NCBI GenBank assembly: GCA_018065295.1 | Contig: JAGHTQ010000014.1 | Location: 1 to 5,950 of the forward strand | Direction of reading: 5' to 3' | Length of the DNA: 5,950 bases | Origin: Candidatus Colimonas fimequi | GTDB lineage: Bacteria > Bacillota > Clostridia > Peptostreptococcales > Anaerovoracaceae | Shown here: positions 1 through 5,211 of the stretch, in pieces | How positions within the stretch are numbered: the stretch's first letter is position 1 | How the letters are laid out: every line of letters starts with the position of its first letter | The notes under the pieces: generated by a model | The model's database searches: none | What the model saw: the letters and a program-made list of their open reading frames with translations, nothing else | What the model was told of the DNA's origin: nothing | Position numbers and translations under genes: made by a program

Positions 1-207
1 ATAGCTGAGGTAGTCTCCGCCTACTCCGCCGAATTCCTTGCTGTAAGGAATGCCGAAGAATCCATACTTGTGAAGCTTCTTCAGAAGTTCAGCATCATAA
101 ACTTCTGTTTCATCCATTTCTTCTGCTAATGGCTTGATTTCTTCTTCAGTGAACTTACGATACAGTTCCTGCTGGAGAAGATGTGTCTTTGATAATTTGA
201 AGTCCAT
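1..207 (-). CDS. Acyl-CoA dehydrogenase, N-terminal part (gene runs off the left edge)
   Basis: The first 69 codons of an acyl-CoA dehydrogenase, a FAD flavoenzyme of about 380 residues that introduces an alpha-beta double bond into (or, in anaerobes, often reduces) a CoA thioester in the cytoplasm. The protein begins MDFKLSKTHLLQQELYRKF and continues with EEEIKPLAEEMDETE, the usual helical N-terminal domain of the family. It then has YGFFGIPYSKEFGGVGGDY at about residues 49-67, matching the conserved G-(I/L)-P-x-x-x-GG-x-G-x-D/S-Y stretch near the end of the first helical bundle. The active-site base and FAD-binding parts lie outside the window, so the substrate (butyryl-CoA, an aryl-acrylyl-CoA, a branched acyl-CoA) cannot be told. 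The start is fixed by AGGAGG at 215-220, 7 bases before the ATG. The gene has its own consensus promoter and is separated from the upstream operon by a terminator. ETF genes might follow beyond the edge, as is common in clostridia, but that is not visible. Confidence 0.9.
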   Translation of the reverse strand, partial: MDFKLSKTHLLQQELYRKFTEEEIKPLAEEMDETEVYDAELLKKLHKYGFFGIPYSKEFGGVGGDYLSY

Positions 208-262
208 TCTTTATCCTCCTAAAATTTTACTAACCATAGAAAGTCAATTTTCTAGTCTTCTT

Positions 263-291
263 ATTATAAAGAAAACTCACGTAAGTGTCAA
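263..291 (-). promoter_or_regulatory. Consensus sigma-A promoter of the acyl-CoA dehydrogenase gene
   Basis: On the minus strand TTGACA (286-291) and TATAAT (263-268) are both perfect and are separated by exactly 17 bases. Transcription should start near position 256, giving a leader of about 50 bases that ends in the AGGAGG site and the ATG at 207. A short dyad, ACGTA/TACGT (279-283 and 293-297), flanks the -35 element and could be an operator. A promoter this close to consensus would be very active unless repressed. Confidence 0.85.
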
Positions 292-299
292 GTACGTCA
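277..299. promoter_or_regulatory. Imperfect dyad over the -35 element (possible operator)
   Basis: Seven-base arms TCACGTA (277-283) and TACGTCA (293-299) are inverted repeats with one mismatch (exact core ACGTA/TACGT) around a 9-base centre containing most of the -35 hexamer. This is the size and placement expected for a dimeric repressor such as a TetR- or GntR-type regulator of acyl-CoA metabolism. No known consensus is matched, so the operator role is inference. Confidence 0.35.
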
Positions 300-335
300 C
301 CTTTAGCCACGGGGCGATTTAAACTTAATTTAACC

Positions 336-351
336 TTGCTTCAAGAAGCAA
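336..351. repeat. Short perfect inverted repeat after the operon terminator
   Basis: TTGCTTC (336-342) and GAAGCAA (345-351) are exact reverse complements separated by two bases. It lies directly beyond the T-tract of the terminator at 353-384, as seen in the direction of transcription. It may act as a second weak hairpin in read-through transcripts, or be chance in this AT-rich stretch. Confidence 0.4.
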
Positions 352-352
352 T

Positions 353-384
353 AAAAAAAGGCAGAGTCCATATGAGACTCTGCC
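353..384 (-). terminator. Intrinsic terminator of the five-gene operon
   Basis: Perfect 9-bp stem GGCAGAGTC (360-368) / GACTCTGCC (376-384) with a 7-base loop, followed in the minus direction by seven T (353-359). It lies about 160 bases after the stop codon of the DUF523 gene and just before the acyl-CoA dehydrogenase promoter. It therefore separates the two transcription units. Confidence 0.9.
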
Positions 385-545
385 CCTGTATCCATTGAAA
401 TTTCAACCTTTGCACGCGACGGAGAACTGTCAGAAAATTTAAACAAAACCCGTCAAATTCCCACCTGATTTTGCCACGTGTCGCCGCGCCCCTGCGCCCG
501 CCCCTAAGCGGGGCAACTATAACGTCTATGACGTTACGTTAGGGT
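385..545 (-). other. 3' untranslated stretch of the operon, partly GC-rich, no gene seen
   Basis: Between the DUF523 stop and the terminator lies a 161-base non-coding stretch. About 474-514 is markedly richer in G and C than the surrounding genes, and contains GCCCC/GGGGC (500-504, 510-514), able to form a 5-bp hairpin. AACGTC/GACGTT (521-526, 530-535) forms a second small inverted repeat and TTGAAATTTCAA (395-406) is a perfect 12-base palindrome. No start codon with a ribosome binding site, no tRNA and no known riboswitch could be recognised. It may be a structured 3' UTR, a processed small RNA or simply a remnant. Together with the promoter and terminator, it fills the 338-base gap between the acyl-CoA dehydrogenase and DUF523 genes. 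Confidence 0.45.
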
Positions 546-1010
546 TTACTCCAGACTCTCAAGGTATGCCTTAGCCTCCTCAAGTTCCTCTTCAGAAAAG
601 ACTTTAAAGCCTGCTTCGCGAAGAAGCTGAGTAGTAATTCCCATTCCAGGCACTTTATTTCCAGAGAAAGTGCCGTCATAAATCAGCTTAACGCCGCATG
701 AAGGACTCTTTTCTTTCATAATCGCGAAGGCAATGTCGTGTTCCTTGGCAAGTCTCAGTGCTTCAAGAGCGCCAGTAGTGTACTCGCCAGTCACATCTCT
801 ACCGTCACGTGAGACCACCTTGTCTCCCAGTCTCTGAGAGTCAACGCGAGGTGTTGGCAGGCCTCCGAAGACCTCTGGACACACAGTGATCAGTCTGCCC
901 TCTTCCTTCCATCCTACAAAAATGGGATTAGTCTCCACCTTCTCCTTGCCGTCATATCTAACTATTCTGCCTCCGTGAAGGCATTCGCTAACTAAAATTT
1001 TCTTCATCAT
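546..1010 (-). CDS. DUF523 / TudS-type [4Fe-4S] protein (probable thiouracil desulfurase family)
   Basis: A 154-residue cytoplasmic protein of the DUF523 family, whose characterised member TudS removes sulfur from 2-thiouracil using an oxygen-sensitive [4Fe-4S] cluster held by three cysteines. The three expected cysteines are visible: C10 in ILVSECLHGG, C44 in VCPEVFGGLPTPR and C105 in KEKSPSCG. The other family signatures RYDG (18-21), SRDGRDVT (67-74) and GALEALRLA (80-88) are also present, and the length matches single-domain members. It lacks the DUF1722 domain sometimes fused to this family. Two adjacent ATG codons start the frame. GAGG at 1014-1017 is only 3 bases before the first but 6 before the second, so translation probably begins at 1007 (153 residues, MKKILVSECL). 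The gene overlaps the stop codon of the transporter gene, implying translational coupling. The family call is firm; activity on thiouracil here is inferred, and another thio-nucleobase or thio-compound is possible. Confidence 0.88.
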   Translation of the reverse strand: MMKKILVSECLHGGRIVRYDGKEKVETNPIFVGWKEEGRLITVCPEVFGGLPTPRVDSQRLGDKVVSRDGRDVTGEYTTGALEALRLAKEHDIAFAIMKEKSPSCGVKLIYDGTFSGNKVPGMGITTQLLREAGFKVFSEEELEEAKAYLESLE

Positions 1011-1876
1011 TTACCTCTTATTCCGAAAGCAATAACGCTGGCCAGAATTATTGCGCCGCCAATAAACGTACCGCCGTTAGGCATTTCTCCAAGTATGATC
1101 CCGCCTTCAATTGACGCAAGCACCGGTGTCACATACATGAAGTTTGTTACTTCTGTAAGCTTCTCTGCTCTTGCGAAAGCCTGAGACCATGTGAAATAGG
1201 CGATGGCACTAGCCGTAACTCCCAGGAAAATACATACGAAAATGGATGTACCTGACGCACTTTGCAATTCGCTTACCGCTCTTGGGGCGAACACCCACAG
1301 GAACAGTGCTCCGAAGCACATTGCGTAGGTTACGATCTCCACGGCGTTATATCCCATATGGGTCAGTTTCCTGTTGAGGAGATTATACCCAGCGAAGAGA
1401 ATTACCGCCGATACTGTCCATAGAGCCCCTACGCCCATGGAGAAGTCTCCGTCCCAGAAGAGGAGAATACATACGCCTACGAAGGCTGTTCCCATGCAAA
1501 ACCAGCCGAACCCCTTGAGCCTTTCGCCAAAAACCTTCCACGCTCCCAGAGCTGTGAAGGTAGGCGTAAGTGCCAGAATAAGGCTGGAAGTTGCTGATGT
1601 CAACGTCTGCATGCCTGTATTAAAAAATATCATGTACAGTGAAAATCCCATCATACCTTCAGCTGCGAAGAGTGCCAGATGGGACCTGCGAAATGGCTTC
1701 CTGATATGCATTGCCTTACCGATGGCAAGGAGGACTATAGCAGCCACGGTGCATCTTACTGCGCCGATGGTGAAGCTGCTCAGATCAACTGCTGCCACTT
1801 TAGTCAGGGGGAATGCCAGAGACCAGAATAATATGGTGATTGACGCGAAAACGTTCTTCATCACTTTATCATTCAT
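1007..1876 (-). CDS. EamA/DMT-superfamily transporter (ten-helix permease)
   Basis: A 289-residue integral membrane protein with two tandem EamA repeats (about residues 9-139 and 148-286), each of five predicted helices: roughly 9-29, 34-52, 66-88, 94-116, 123-141, then 147-167, 180-198, 209-231, 241-263 and 268-286. Family hallmarks are FWSLAFPLTK in helix 1, ATSSLILALTPTFTAL followed by FGERL at the end of repeat 1, and the mirrored NFMYVTPVLASIEGGIILGE in repeat 2. Members export or import metabolites such as amino acids, nucleobases or nucleotide-related compounds; the substrate cannot be read from the sequence. The start ATG lies inside the end of the WYL gene (8-base overlap). The nearest GAGG (1890-1893) is 13 bases away, so translation most likely depends on coupling to the upstream gene. 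An alternative internal start at M6 has no better site. The overlap with the TudS-like gene downstream suggests the two act on a shared compound, which is inference. Confidence 0.9.
   Translation of the reverse strand: MNDKVMKNVFASITILFWSLAFPLTKVAAVDLSSFTIGAVRCTVAAIVLLAIGKAMHIRKPFRRSHLALFAAEGMMGFSLYMIFFNTGMQTLTSATSSLILALTPTFTALGAWKVFGERLKGFGWFCMGTAFVGVCILLFWDGDFSMGVGALWTVSAVILFAGYNLLNRKLTHMGYNAVEIVTYAMCFGALFLWVFAPRAVSELQSASGTSIFVCIFLGVTASAIAYFTWSQAFARAEKLTEVTNFMYVTPVLASIEGGIILGEMPNGGTFIGGAIILASVIAFGIRGK
1014..1017 (-). promoter_or_regulatory. Ribosome binding site deciding the DUF523 start
   Basis: The minus strand reads GAGGTAAATGATG. The distance from GAGG to the first ATG (1010) is 3 bases, and to the second (1007) 6 bases. 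The second ATG has the workable spacing and also gives the N-terminus typical of the family. Confidence 0.6.
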
Positions 1877-2855
1877 AAGACTGGTTTATCCTCTCTATTC
1901 TATTCTTGAATTCAGCCACAACCTTAGGTGGATGAACTATCTTAACGTCAGGCCCCAGGCCTACAATCCAGCCGTAGAACTGGCCTGATACTGATACCTG
2001 CTGCTGAATCTGGAACTTATCGTCGTCTACCTTCATGATGATATTGTCAGTGCCGAATCTGTCAAGGATCGGGCCTATCATGTGGTTAGCGCATTCCAGA
2101 ATAACGTTCTCTGTCTCGCCGCCGAACATGCCGAATGTCTTCTTAGCATAGCCTGCGATGTCGAAGTCGCTAAAGTTATCTCTGCCTTCGCGTGCCTTCT
2201 TAGTCAGCTTGATATTCTTCATCTTGTCAACACGATAGTGCTTAACAAGCTTAGTTCCCATTTCATATGCGATGAGATAGTAATTCTCATCATCCCATGT
2301 CAGCGCCCAAGGGCTTACTGTATAAGGCTTACCATCTCTCTTAGCCACCAGTTCCTTGTCGATTGTCCACGCATAGTAAGTGAACTGAATCTGAACATTG
2401 GCCAAGATAGCCTCGTGAATAGTGTCAACGTTGTAATAAATACCTTCGTTAGGTGTCTTGATTCTGTTGGCAACTACCACGTTACGCTGAAGCTGCTTAG
2501 CTTCGCTTTCGCTAGCCAGCTTCTCCAGTTTCTTGATGAGATCCTGTGATTTCTTATGAGTAATGAACTTAGATGCCTGCACTGCATCTACCAGCAGCTT
2601 AAGTTCAGGCAGCTCAAATTCCCTGCTAGCCACGTACCAGCCAGCCGGTTTCTCCTTGGTATAAAGGATGTCCATGCCCCACTCTGTGAGGGTTCCAATA
2701 TCCGCATAGATACTCTTCCTGTCTGCCTTGATATCATATCCTTCCAGCATTTCACTGATATCAGCCACAGATATGCGGTGATCCTGGTCGCTCTTCTCCA
2801 GGAGCATCTGCATTATATAAAGAGTTCTAAGCTTGCTTCCTACAACCTTAGCCAT
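1869..2855 (-). CDS. WYL-domain helix-turn-helix transcriptional regulator
   Basis: A 328-residue regulator with the standard three-part layout. A winged helix-turn-helix occupies about residues 5-75 (ISVADISEMLEG, then recognition helix KADRKSIYADIGTL). A WYL domain at about 145-215 has VSPWALTWDDENYYLIAYE (180-198) and KHYRVDKM (205-212). A C-terminal WCX extension follows at about 245-325, ending YGWIVGLGPDVKIVHPP and a final helix. WYL domains are ligand-sensing and in studied cases bind nucleic acids or nucleotides. Members control DNA-damage, defence and metabolic genes and may repress or activate. All domains are complete. The ATG at 2855 follows AAGGGGA (2862-2868) at a good distance, 17 bases after the stop of the small membrane protein. 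The gene lies in the middle of the operon, so it probably autoregulates the promoter at 3976-4005, where palindromes are available as operator sites. Confidence 0.92.
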   Translation of the reverse strand: MAKVVGSKLRTLYIMQMLLEKSDQDHRISVADISEMLEGYDIKADRKSIYADIGTLTEWGMDILYTKEKPAGWYVASREFELPELKLLVDAVQASKFITHKKSQDLIKKLEKLASESEAKQLQRNVVVANRIKTPNEGIYYNVDTIHEAILANVQIQFTYYAWTIDKELVAKRDGKPYTVSPWALTWDDENYYLIAYEMGTKLVKHYRVDKMKNIKLTKKAREGRDNFSDFDIAGYAKKTFGMFGGETENVILECANHMIGPILDRFGTDNIIMKVDDDKFQIQQQVSVSGQFYGWIVGLGPDVKIVHPPKVVAEFKNRIERINQSYE

Positions 2856-2872
2856 AATTAATCCCCTTATTA

Positions 2873-3166
2873 TTAGTCGTCTAAATCGTCGTCATCCACG
2901 TTAAAAATTCTATCGATTCTATCCTTCTCTTCAGCCTTCTGCTTCTGCATCATTGCCAGGAATGAGAATACGTTAAGACCGATAAGTGTAATACCTACAA
3001 GGCCCAGCAGATGGAACCATGAGTAGTTAATTCCAGCGTAAGCAACAGCTGCGATCATAACGATTGCTGCTACCATGCTCAGGTTACTCTTAGCCTTGTT
3101 TCTGTCGATGAAACTGCAACCAACTGCTACTACAGCTACGATAAGATATACTAATCCAAGACTCAT
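2873..3166 (-). CDS. Small three-helix membrane protein of unknown function
   Basis: A 97-residue protein that I do not recognise. It has three hydrophobic segments (about residues 3-20, 29-46 and 51-72), a short basic loop DRNKAK (21-26), a charged linker KQKAEEKDR (75-83) and an acidic tail of six D around one L (91-97). The positive-inside rule puts the N-terminus outside and the basic loop and acidic tail in the cytoplasm. C17 is not in an acceptable lipobox, so it is not a lipoprotein. The start is well supported: AGGAGG (3175-3180) stands 8 bases before the ATG, and the ATG shares one base with the TAA stop of the DprA-like gene, so the two are translated together. Its place between a SLOG-type nucleotide-binding protein and a WYL regulator suggests a membrane partner or effector of the former. 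It could equally be an unrelated small membrane protein. Confidence 0.75.
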   Translation of the reverse strand: MSLGLVYLIVAVVAVGCSFIDRNKAKSNLSMVAAIVMIAAVAYAGINYSWFHLLGLVGITLIGLNVFSFLAMMQKQKAEEKDRIDRIFNVDDDDLDD

Positions 3167-3906
3167 TATTTATTCCTCCTTATTTCATTCATGTCGTCCA
3201 TGAACTTGTTCACGCTCTTCATATTTGTTATCGGACGAACCCCTCTCTCCTTGATCAGGTATTCGTTGCCCTCTGATGTGTCCGTCATGTCGAAACCGCC
3301 AGGGTGTCTGTATGCACCCAGGAGTTTGCCCATTTCTTCTGCAAAGGCTACCGTTACCATCGTACCTTCATCAACTTGTGATTCTACTACAATGAGTCCT
3401 TCGCTCATTGCCGCCTGGAGTCTGTCTCTAGCTGCATAGAATTCATCGTCGGAAGGTGTGCCGTGGGCATACTCCGAAACGAGCAAGCCTCCGCCATCTA
3501 CAATCCTCCCTGCTATCTGACGCTGTCTATCAGTTGGAATCTCAGTGATGGCATATGGCAGAATGGCGATTGTCTTACCGCCTCCACCAAGTGCACCCAG
3601 GTGTCCACCTGTATCGCATCCATCAGCCAGGCCGCTAACTACTACTTCTCCTGCCATCGCCAGCATGTTGCCGATGCCAATTGCCACGTCCATACCCTTC
3701 ATAGTTACGGCTCTGGTTCCGATAACCGCTGAATGCTTCTCCGCATTGAGAAGCGAAACATCACCAAGTGCATATAACACCTTAGGCGGATTATCAATCC
3801 CCTTCAGCTTCTCAGGATAACCAGGATCATCTATTGTTATTGTCACTATTCCGGCTTCGTCGTGGATAGCCTGGATTTCTGGTTTTAAATTCATGTTTGC
3901 CACCAT
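3166..3906 (-). CDS. DprA/Smf-like Rossmann-fold protein (SLOG superfamily), stand-alone
   Basis: A 246-residue protein with the complete DprA core. It shows YPEKL (30-34), NPPKVLYALGD (39-49), the nucleotide-fold motif VIGTR (61-65), SGLADGCDTGGHLGAL (91-106), GGKTIAILP (109-117), LLVSEY (141-146), FYAARDRLQAAMSEGLIVVE (156-175), the EGTMVTVAFAEEMGK segment (180-194), HPGG (201-204) and EGNEYLIKERGVRP (212-225). Classical DprA loads RecA on incoming single-stranded DNA during transformation. This version lacks the N-terminal SAM-like and C-terminal winged-helix domains, is short (DprA is usually 280-370 residues), and has RDR where DprA has RNR. It is thus probably a second, specialised DprA-like protein and not the competence gene itself. 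It leads the operon. GGAG (3913-3916) lies 6 bases before the ATG at 3906, so this start is preferred over M5. Function, whether DNA binding or nucleotide-ligand sensing, is open. Confidence 0.85.
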   Translation of the reverse strand: MVANMNLKPEIQAIHDEAGIVTITIDDPGYPEKLKGIDNPPKVLYALGDVSLLNAEKHSAVIGTRAVTMKGMDVAIGIGNMLAMAGEVVVSGLADGCDTGGHLGALGGGGKTIAILPYAITEIPTDRQRQIAGRIVDGGGLLVSEYAHGTPSDDEFYAARDRLQAAMSEGLIVVESQVDEGTMVTVAFAEEMGKLLGAYRHPGGFDMTDTSEGNEYLIKERGVRPITNMKSVNKFMDDMNEIRRNK

Positions 3907-3912
3907 CTTCCT

Positions 3913-3916
3913 CTCC
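3913..3916 (-). promoter_or_regulatory. Ribosome binding site of the DprA-like gene
   Basis: GGAG is 6 bases upstream of the ATG at 3906 and begins 7 bases after the end of the large leader hairpin. The overlapping CGGA (3914-3917) is complementary to TCCG in the hairpin loop (3943-3946), so the site could in principle be masked by a loop-to-leader contact. Confidence 0.6.
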
Positions 3917-3922
3917 GTCCGT

Positions 3923-3972
3923 TATGGGGTCTGACCCCTGTACGGATTTTAATACAGGGGTCAGACCCCATA
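3923..3972. repeat. Perfect 20-bp inverted repeat with nested palindromes (REP-like) in the operon leader
   Basis: The arms 3923-3942 and 3953-3972 are exact reverse complements around a 10-base loop. Each arm contains its own palindrome, GGGGTC-T-GACCCC on one side and GGGGTC-A-GACCCC on the other. There is no T-tract on either strand, so it is not an intrinsic terminator. The predicted transcription start of the operon falls at or just inside its right edge, so the mRNA would begin with a very stable hairpin directly before the ribosome binding site. GGGGTCAGACCCC-type palindromes recur as dispersed REP-like elements in many bacterial genomes and can be linked to REP-associated IS200-like transposases. 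No transposase is present here. Alternatives are an operator for the WYL regulator or an mRNA-stabilising structure. Confidence 0.9.
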
Positions 3973-3975
3973 TAC

Positions 3976-4005
3976 ATTATACCCCACACCCAGGGTTTCA
4001 GGCAA
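3976..4005 (-). promoter_or_regulatory. Probable sigma-A promoter of the five-gene operon
   Basis: A perfect TATAAT (3976-3981) is preceded after 18 bases by TTGCCT (4000-4005), a 4 of 6 match to the -35 consensus. It lies between the tsf terminator and the DprA-like gene, with transcription expected to start near 3969. The spacer holds a small palindrome ACCCAGGGT (3988-3996). The downstream gene junctions to 546 are overlapping or at most 17 bases, with no other convincing promoter, so this one probably serves all five genes. Confidence 0.65.
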
Positions 4006-4006
4006 T

Positions 4007-4038
4007 AAAAAAGGACTTCGAAAAGTCGAAGTCCTTTT
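4007..4038 (-). terminator. Intrinsic terminator of the rpsB-tsf operon
   Basis: A 13-bp perfect stem (arms 4009-4021 and 4026-4038) with a 4-base loop and a core of GGACTTCGA/TCGAAGTCC, followed in the minus direction by a run of six T (4007-4012). It lies 22 bases after the tsf stop codon. Confidence 0.93.
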
Positions 4039-4060
4039 AAAGTCCATTTTTTTGTTTAGC

Positions 4061-5164
4061 TTACTTGTTAGCTGCTGCTGCCTGCTGTGCTGCTACTTCT
4101 GCTGCGAAGTCTTCTTCCTTCTTCTCGATACCTTCGCCTACTTCGAATCTAACAACCTGTGCAATGCCCAGGCCCTTGCTTACTGATTCCAGATACTTAG
4201 CAACTGTCTGCTTACCGTCTTCAGCTCTTACATAAACCTGATCCAGGAGGCAGATGTCCTTAAGCTGCTTAGAAATTCTACCTTCAACCAGACCTGTGAA
4301 GATCTTGTTGCCTGAGATGTTTTCCTTGTCAGCTACTGCCAGACCTGCTAACTGAGCCTTACCTTCTTCTGAAATGAAGTTAGGCAGGTAGTTGAAGTTG
4401 AAGCCCTTGTCAGCTCTCTTCTCAGCCAGAATGTTAGTGTCTTCTTCGCCCCATACGCCATCAACAGCCTTGTCGAGCAGAGCGTTGAGGATTGGCTTAG
4501 GAAGTGAGAATGGATCGTTGAGAGCACTCTCAAGAGTGATAGTTCTCATCTTAGCCAGTTCGTCGTCTGAGATTTCGTTTCTGCTTACATACTGTGGGTT
4601 CATTGCAGCAACCTGCATAGCGATGTTAGTCAGAGCTGTCTTGATTTCGTCAGTAGCTTCTGTGTTACCAACTACTACAGCACCGATTCTGCCGCCGCCG
4701 TGAACGTATGAAGTGATAGCTTCACCTGAAACCTTAGCGATTCTTCTTACTGACATGTTTTCGCCGATCTTAGCGATCAGAGCTGTTAATGTGTCCTGAA
4801 CTGTTGCGCCGTTCAGATCCATAGCCTTGAAGCTTTCAATGTCATCTGTTTCAGCTGTTAAAGCTAACTGAGCCAGATCTGCTACGAAGTTAACGAATTC
4901 TTCGTTCTTTGATACGAAGTCAGTTTCTGAGTTAACTTCTACGATTGCAGCTGTCTTGCCGTCTTCTGCGAAAGCAATCTTAACCAGACCTTCTGCAGCA
5001 ACTCTGCCAGCCTTCTTAGCTGCCTTAGCCAGACCCTTTTCTCTTAAGAAATCTACTGCTGCTTCAATGTTACCTTCTGTTTCAACAAGTGCCTTCTTGC
5101 AATCCATCATGCCAGCGCCTGTCATTTCTCTTAATTCTTTTACCATTGCAGCTGTAATTGCCAT
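4061..5164 (-). CDS. tsf: Translation elongation factor Ts, unusually long form
   Basis: Nucleotide exchange factor that releases GDP from EF-Tu in the cytoplasm. The N-terminal UBA-like domain is clear (residues 4-45, VKELREMTGAGMMDCKKAL), followed by the core with the EF-Tu-contacting TDFVSKNEEF (81-90), then VHGGGRIG (154-161), IAMQVAAMNPQYVSR (181-195) and the C-terminal EGRISKQLKDICLLDQVYV (294-312). At 367 residues it is clearly longer than E. coli (283) or B. subtilis (293) EF-Ts. The excess lies mainly between about residues 205 and 287, where the family normally goes from the ELAKMR-like helix almost straight to the xxVEGR motif. There is also an alanine-rich tail (354-366). The frame is unbroken, so this is not a frameshift. 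AGGAGG (5173-5178) lies 8 bases before the ATG. It is cotranscribed with rpsB and ends at the terminator 4007-4038. Confidence 0.97.
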   Translation of the reverse strand: MAITAAMVKELREMTGAGMMDCKKALVETEGNIEAAVDFLREKGLAKAAKKAGRVAAEGLVKIAFAEDGKTAAIVEVNSETDFVSKNEEFVNFVADLAQLALTAETDDIESFKAMDLNGATVQDTLTALIAKIGENMSVRRIAKVSGEAITSYVHGGGRIGAVVVGNTEATDEIKTALTNIAMQVAAMNPQYVSRNEISDDELAKMRTITLESALNDPFSLPKPILNALLDKAVDGVWGEEDTNILAEKRADKGFNFNYLPNFISEEGKAQLAGLAVADKENISGNKIFTGLVEGRISKQLKDICLLDQVYVRAEDGKQTVAKYLESVSKGLGIAQVVRFEVGEGIEKKEEDFAAEVAAQQAAAANK

Positions 5165-5211
5165 GTTTATTTCCTCCTATTAACTATGAAATAGTCTTCT
5201 TCCAGTAGTGA

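Noticed and set aside
134..322. Plus-strand open frame of 62 codons across the acyl-CoA dehydrogenase promoter
   Set aside because: It overlaps the real gene start and a consensus promoter on the other strand; the product is low in plausibility and no ribosome binding site was found.
385..545. Hidden small gene in the GC-rich 3' region
   Set aside because: An AGGTGG-like stretch is present on the minus strand near 470 but no start codon follows at a usable distance.
1374..1988. Long plus-strand open frame (204 codons) opposite the transporter gene
   Set aside because: It is a shadow of the well-supported EamA gene, has no clear ribosome binding site, and its product resembles no known domain.
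2082..2861. Two plus-strand open frames opposite the WYL gene
   Set aside because: Both are antisense to a complete, domain-rich WYL protein and show no start signals of their own.
2873..3166. Reading the small membrane protein as a lipoprotein because of VAVGC at residues 13-17
   Set aside because: The -3 position is A instead of L/V/I and there is no basic N-terminal region; the segment is better explained as a transmembrane helix.
3923..3972. Treating the 20-bp inverted repeat as a transcription terminator
   Set aside because: No T-tract follows on either strand, and the tsf transcript already has a strong terminator at 4007-4038.
4392..4703. Plus-strand and second minus-frame open frames inside tsf
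   Set aside because: They arise from the biased codon use of tsf and have no independent support.
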